Assembly (NCBI GenBank): GCA_903813345.2
Contig: CAIIXF020000001.1
Span: 11,009,598 to 11,073,597 of the forward strand
Length of the DNA: 64,000 nt
Reading direction: 5' to 3'
Source of the DNA: Owenia fusiformis
Taxonomy: Eukaryota > Annelida > Polychaeta > Sabellida > Oweniidae
The translations under genes and the position numbers were made by a program. A model generated the notes under the pieces. That model did no database searches. It was given only the letters and a program-made list of their open reading frames with translations, and had not been told where the DNA came from. This document shows, in pieces, positions 60,601-64,000 of the stretch (position 1 is its first letter; each line of letters begins with the position of its first letter).

Positions 60601-60711
60601 GTGTTTACGGGCTTCACGTGCCAGTCTGATCTCATCACGCTCCTTGATTCTGTATTCCTTGACATATTTCTCAGCACGCTTGAAGATCTCGCCCCTCTTT
60701 GCACGTGCAGT
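57620..60711 (-). CDS. RPL7: Ribosomal protein L7 (uL30), large subunit; 5' end missing
   Basis: Four coding exons on the minus strand: 60545-60711, 59598-59735, 58371-58480 and 57620-57828, all with GT/AG borders and matching phases. The conceptual protein has [97 protein letters not shown] and ends INALLRRMI, tracking eukaryotic L7 closely. L7 is a universally required 60S subunit protein. The 60711 border is an acceptor (TTTTTCAAG), phase 0, so at least one upstream exon with the start codon and basic N-terminus exists. I did not find it between 60712 and 64000. Confidence 0.95.
58164..58260. mobile_element. Solo mariner end in an RPL7 intron
   Basis: TATACGAGGGGTGACCATAA followed by AGTTCTCATAAT resembles the CGAGGGGTGATCAGGAA end of the 53477 element. 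No matching right end was seen before the exon at 58371, so it is probably a truncated copy. Confidence 0.5.
58481..59597 (-). other. RPL7 intron
   Basis: 1.1-kb intron, A+T-rich. I looked for a C/D-box snoRNA of the kind often hosted by ribosomal protein introns and saw no convincing C/D pair with closing stem. Confidence 0.6.
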
Positions 60712-61127
60712 CTTGAAAAACCAATATAGTCATTACAAAGACAAATTCCAAACTTTGCCTTACTCATAAATATATTATCAATAAAATTCCAACAGTTTTT
60801 ATTTATACAGATGTTTACTGTATTAAAATGTTTGTATGTTCTTCGATGCTGTTCTTCGATGTTCCTTGTTCTTATTTTGATATTTATTTTTTATCATTTT
60901 CTTGGCATATACGGTCGTAGATATGATATGGAAAAAATTGTGGGAAACGCTTTCCTGGCCTGTCTGGGTATCCATGCCAACCAAAGTCACACAAATTATC
61001 AATTTATTATTTTGCTCCAACATCAAAGTGTTAAATCTTACCTTATACATGTAAAACGCTTGATAATTGACGAAATATAATCAATTGAAGTATATTTTCA
61101 TTATCGCCCACCATGTTGCTAAATGTT
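60712..61127. other. RPL7 upstream intron sequence
   Basis: Should be intronic to RPL7, since the 60711 border is a splice acceptor. No exon identified. ORFs on both strands look accidental. Confidence 0.4.
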
Positions 61128-61533
61128 CAGTCTGGGAAATAAGTATTTTTTGTGCCTGGACAGTCACTTTGAAACACTCCGGACAAATTTTTTTTTGACT
61201 GGTCAAAATTTTGAAATTTTGATAACACACTGGACATTTTTTTGTACTTGGTTAATGTAAACTAAAAATACATGGAAACAGGGGGGGGGGGGGGTATAAA
61301 ATGATTCTTAACCATTGAATTTTATATTTTGCATTGCTTCATTTGTCTACAACTTCTTCCTCAGAAGAATTCCAATTTATATTCTTTCATTTGATGTGTA
61401 AAACAAAATTCATTGTCTCATGTCTCAGCAAAATCTATTTAGACAATTTTGTCCACACAGTTTGAAACAGTCTGGACAAATTTCTTTTCAGACTCGACAT
61501 TTGTCTGTTGTCCGGTGCTTATTTCCCACACTG
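61128..61533. mobile_element. hAT-like non-autonomous TIR element
   Basis: Ends CAGTCTGGGAAATAAGTA and, complemented, CAGTGTGGGAAATAAGCACC. The sub-terminal GGACAAATTT words are also inverted. CAGTGTGGG ends fit hAT, but only ATGTT (5 bp) is clearly repeated at the two borders, so the 8-bp duplication of hAT is not demonstrated. A G run lies at about 61280-61292. Confidence 0.55.
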
Positions 61534-62356
61534 ATGTTGTGTGCGGTAGTCTAAATGTAAACATGCATCGAAACGGAATCATAATTATTTATTACACAGA
61601 GATTCAAAAGCCGTTCTTTCATACTACTCACTTTTCTCATTTCTAAAACAATAACTTTTCCCTGTTACTTCCATTCTTAATGACACTGCGTTTCTTCCAT
61701 CTGAATCTTCGTGTAACAAATACTAAGATTTCGTTATGATATAGTTTTACATCTAGACGTTCAGATTAACCTGGAAAAGACCTTGGTATGAAAAATGAGA
61801 AAATTTTAAAATTCAAGCAGCATGCTTATATTTCTTCAATTACCAAGGCCTTTTATGTGCCTAATGTAAGATTAAATTAATTTATCATTTGTGTGAATTT
61901 GGTTGGGTTGACAGGCCAGGTAAGCATTTCCCGCAATATAGAACCACCTAGTGTGTTTGACCATCGTATGAAAGAAAAAAGAAGAAAGAAATATCCAAAT
62001 AAGAAAAATAACAATAAATAACAGCATACAACGGTTGGATTTATTTGACTATGGATTATGCAGAATTACCCAAATGCGAGTAGGTAGGTACCAGTTTCAC
62101 CACCAGGTGGCTGATTCAGGTCAATTAACATGGCAGGTATATGAGAAAGTTCCCTTAAACTTGAATATTATCAATTTAAGCCGCTCAATTTTCATATAAC
62201 CCTTATGCGTCTGATACTTATACTAAAAAAAATATGTCCAGTAAAGCAAAATATTATCTGTTCACTAAAAGAAAAGATATTTCATTTTTTGTGATTTTAT
62301 AGCATGGGGTCTATGGGGAATCTCCTCGAGCTAGAAGTCACATTTTCAAAGAAAAT
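61534..62356. other. Non-coding DNA, nothing recognised
   Basis: No gene, no clear repeat. It may contain RPL7 5' sequence, but no start exon could be supported. Confidence 0.35.
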
Positions 62357-62596
62357 TAATTTTTAAAAGTTGATAAACACTTTTTAAAACCACATTTCTA
62401 GATGTAATTTTACATGTAGATTTCAAATATGATATTAGTTTGACTGAATTTTGAATTTTTAATGACGTAAATCAAGATTAATTTTAAAAGTTGATAAACA
62501 CTTTTTAAAACCACATTTCTAGATGTAATTTTACATGTAGATTTCAAATATGATATTAGTTTGACTGAATTTTGAATTTTTAATGACGTAAATCAA
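62357..62596. repeat. Tandem duplication, 120-bp unit x2
   Basis: TTAAAAGTTGATAAACACTT through AATGACGTAAATCAAGATTA occurs twice with a 120-bp offset and almost no differences, indicating a recent duplication. Confidence 0.9.
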
Positions 62597-63450
62597 GATT
62601 ATTTCTACTCGCATCTGGGTTATTGTAATCACTGCCTGTTATCTTAACCTTCGAATCGACCCTTTAATTATACATTGTGACTATGCAGCAATGATACAGA
62701 AACTGGATACATTGAATGTGTATTGCAATCATTCTGTAAAGCTGAAAAACTATTCTGTTTCAAAAGGGAAGTGCTCTTGTTCTACCAAAAAACAAGGACA
62801 ATTGGGTTTTGAAATCTGCAAAACAAGTCTTTTAGCTTGAGGAAATTATTGAGATTCAACACTTTCGTCAGAGTATCACTATTCCAGTGTTCTCCCTAAT
62901 TTTTCAAAAGTGAGTGGTGAAAAAGTTTGAATAAAAATTGATGGGTGGTGGCAAAATTATTAGGGTGGTGATAAGTTTACAAAAACGTGCTTAAAAAAAT
63001 CGGTGCCACTTTGCGGCTTTACTTAATCACAATCATTTGAATCAACAGCCAATTGTTATAAATATGCTAAACATTTGTTTTGATCAAAACAAATGAAATT
63101 TAGCACTGTACAATCATCTACTTTAATGACAATAGGCCATGTTGCAATATAAATGCTCAGAGGTTTGTTTTAATTCAATGTTCAATTTAATATTTATTTC
63201 CATAATATAATATAAAGTTCAATATACAAAATAATTTTCAGTATGTGGCCACATATTTCTTCAATATAATTCAACTATAACTAGACATGTAAATTGAACA
63301 AGTTCAATTTAAGACTCCAGATTTAAAACTTTTTTTAAGCTGAGTCATCCAAAATACTGTTAGCTGAGCCATTCAGAATAAACTGAGTCATCTAGAATAC
63401 AGACATTTAGACAACTCTTAAGTAGCTTATCTTCGTCTACATTGGCTTAA
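62597..63450. other. Non-coding DNA, nothing recognised
   Basis: A GTGGTG-rich patch near 62910-62975 and three GAGTCAT/GAGCCAT words near 63345-63395; otherwise unremarkable. Confidence 0.35.
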
Positions 63451-63950
63451 CATGGGGATATCATAATATCGACTTTTCGAGACTTCAAACAGCTATAACT
63501 ATCTAACCAGAATTTGGGTCGAAATTTGGTTTGCATATTCGAATTTCTGAGAAAATTCTTCGTTTGTGTCATAACTCATACATTAAATTTTGAAAACTTT
63601 TTGTGTTGACCTACTTTCCGGACGCCATTCCTCAAAATCGGTAAGAGTAATCAAAAAAGACAGTTACAATAATGAAAGGACTGTCTTTAAGCTACATGAT
63701 GAAAAAAAGATAAAGGAATAACGACGAATAGTGACAAAGATAATTGACATAACATGGGATATCAAAATACCAATTTTTTAATTTTTCAAAACGCCATTAC
63801 TTCCAAACCGGGTGTCGGATTGAAATTTGATTTGCAGATTCGGATTTCTGAGAAAATTCTACCCTTAATTCATAACTCATACGTTAAATTTGGAGAAACT
63901 TTCATGTTGACCTACTTTTCGGACACTATATCTCAAAAGTGGGTCAAAAT
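63451..63950. repeat. Diverged direct repeat, about 280-bp unit x2
   Basis: The block at about 63452-63640 (ACATGGGGATATCATAATA, TTTCTGAGAAAATTCTTCG, TCATAACTCATACATTAAAT, TGTTGACCTACTTTCCGGAC) recurs at about 63751-63935 with moderate divergence. Confidence 0.8.
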
Positions 63951-64000
63951 ACTTTCTGACGGCAAAAGGCTAACACTATTAGCACACTCTTTGCTACCTG

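Overview
The window is a stretch of animal nuclear DNA, A+T-rich and mostly non-coding. It has spliced genes with GT/AG introns, invertebrate-type gene families (a gustatory-receptor-like 7TM gene and an intronless orphan class A GPCR), and many small DNA transposons and minisatellites. This fits a marine invertebrate, lophotrochozoan or ambulacrarian. I cannot name the species from sequence alone.

Layout. From 1 to about 34.4 kb I find no convincing host gene. The block holds minisatellites, dispersed repeats, a long foldback near 9.1-10.0 kb, a perfect 226-bp tandem duplication near 11 kb, and several terminal-inverted-repeat (TIR) elements. These include a TTAA-flanked element (19.5-20.8 kb, with an internally deleted copy at 30.6-31.0 kb) and an element with CACGGTG ends and 5-bp target duplications (24.1-25.4 kb) nested inside another inverted-repeat element. 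From 34.4 to 42.6 kb there are three genes on the + strand: an unrecognised 282-residue protein, a two-exon heparan-sulfate-3-O-sulfotransferase-like type II membrane protein that lacks the residues expected for PAPS binding, and a single-exon class A GPCR. Between the last two lie a decayed mariner element and two smaller inverted-repeat elements. From 42.6 to 44.4 kb a second CACGGTG element, in the opposite orientation, splits a 52-bp minisatellite. From 47.5 to 53.3 kb lies a nine-exon gene for a 632-residue seven-pass membrane protein whose C-terminal end fits the gustatory receptor/GRL (7tm_7) superfamily. A foldback made from the 3' end of a mariner transposase follows, then a long tandem-array repeat. 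From 57.6 to 60.7 kb, on the minus strand, are the last four coding exons of ribosomal protein L7 (uL30); its first coding exon(s) were not found.

The genes are not an operon and I see no shared pathway. The most notable items are the paired CACGGTG elements, whose ends match the Transib/RAG type, the GRL gene, and the sulfotransferase-like protein that looks like a pseudoenzyme.
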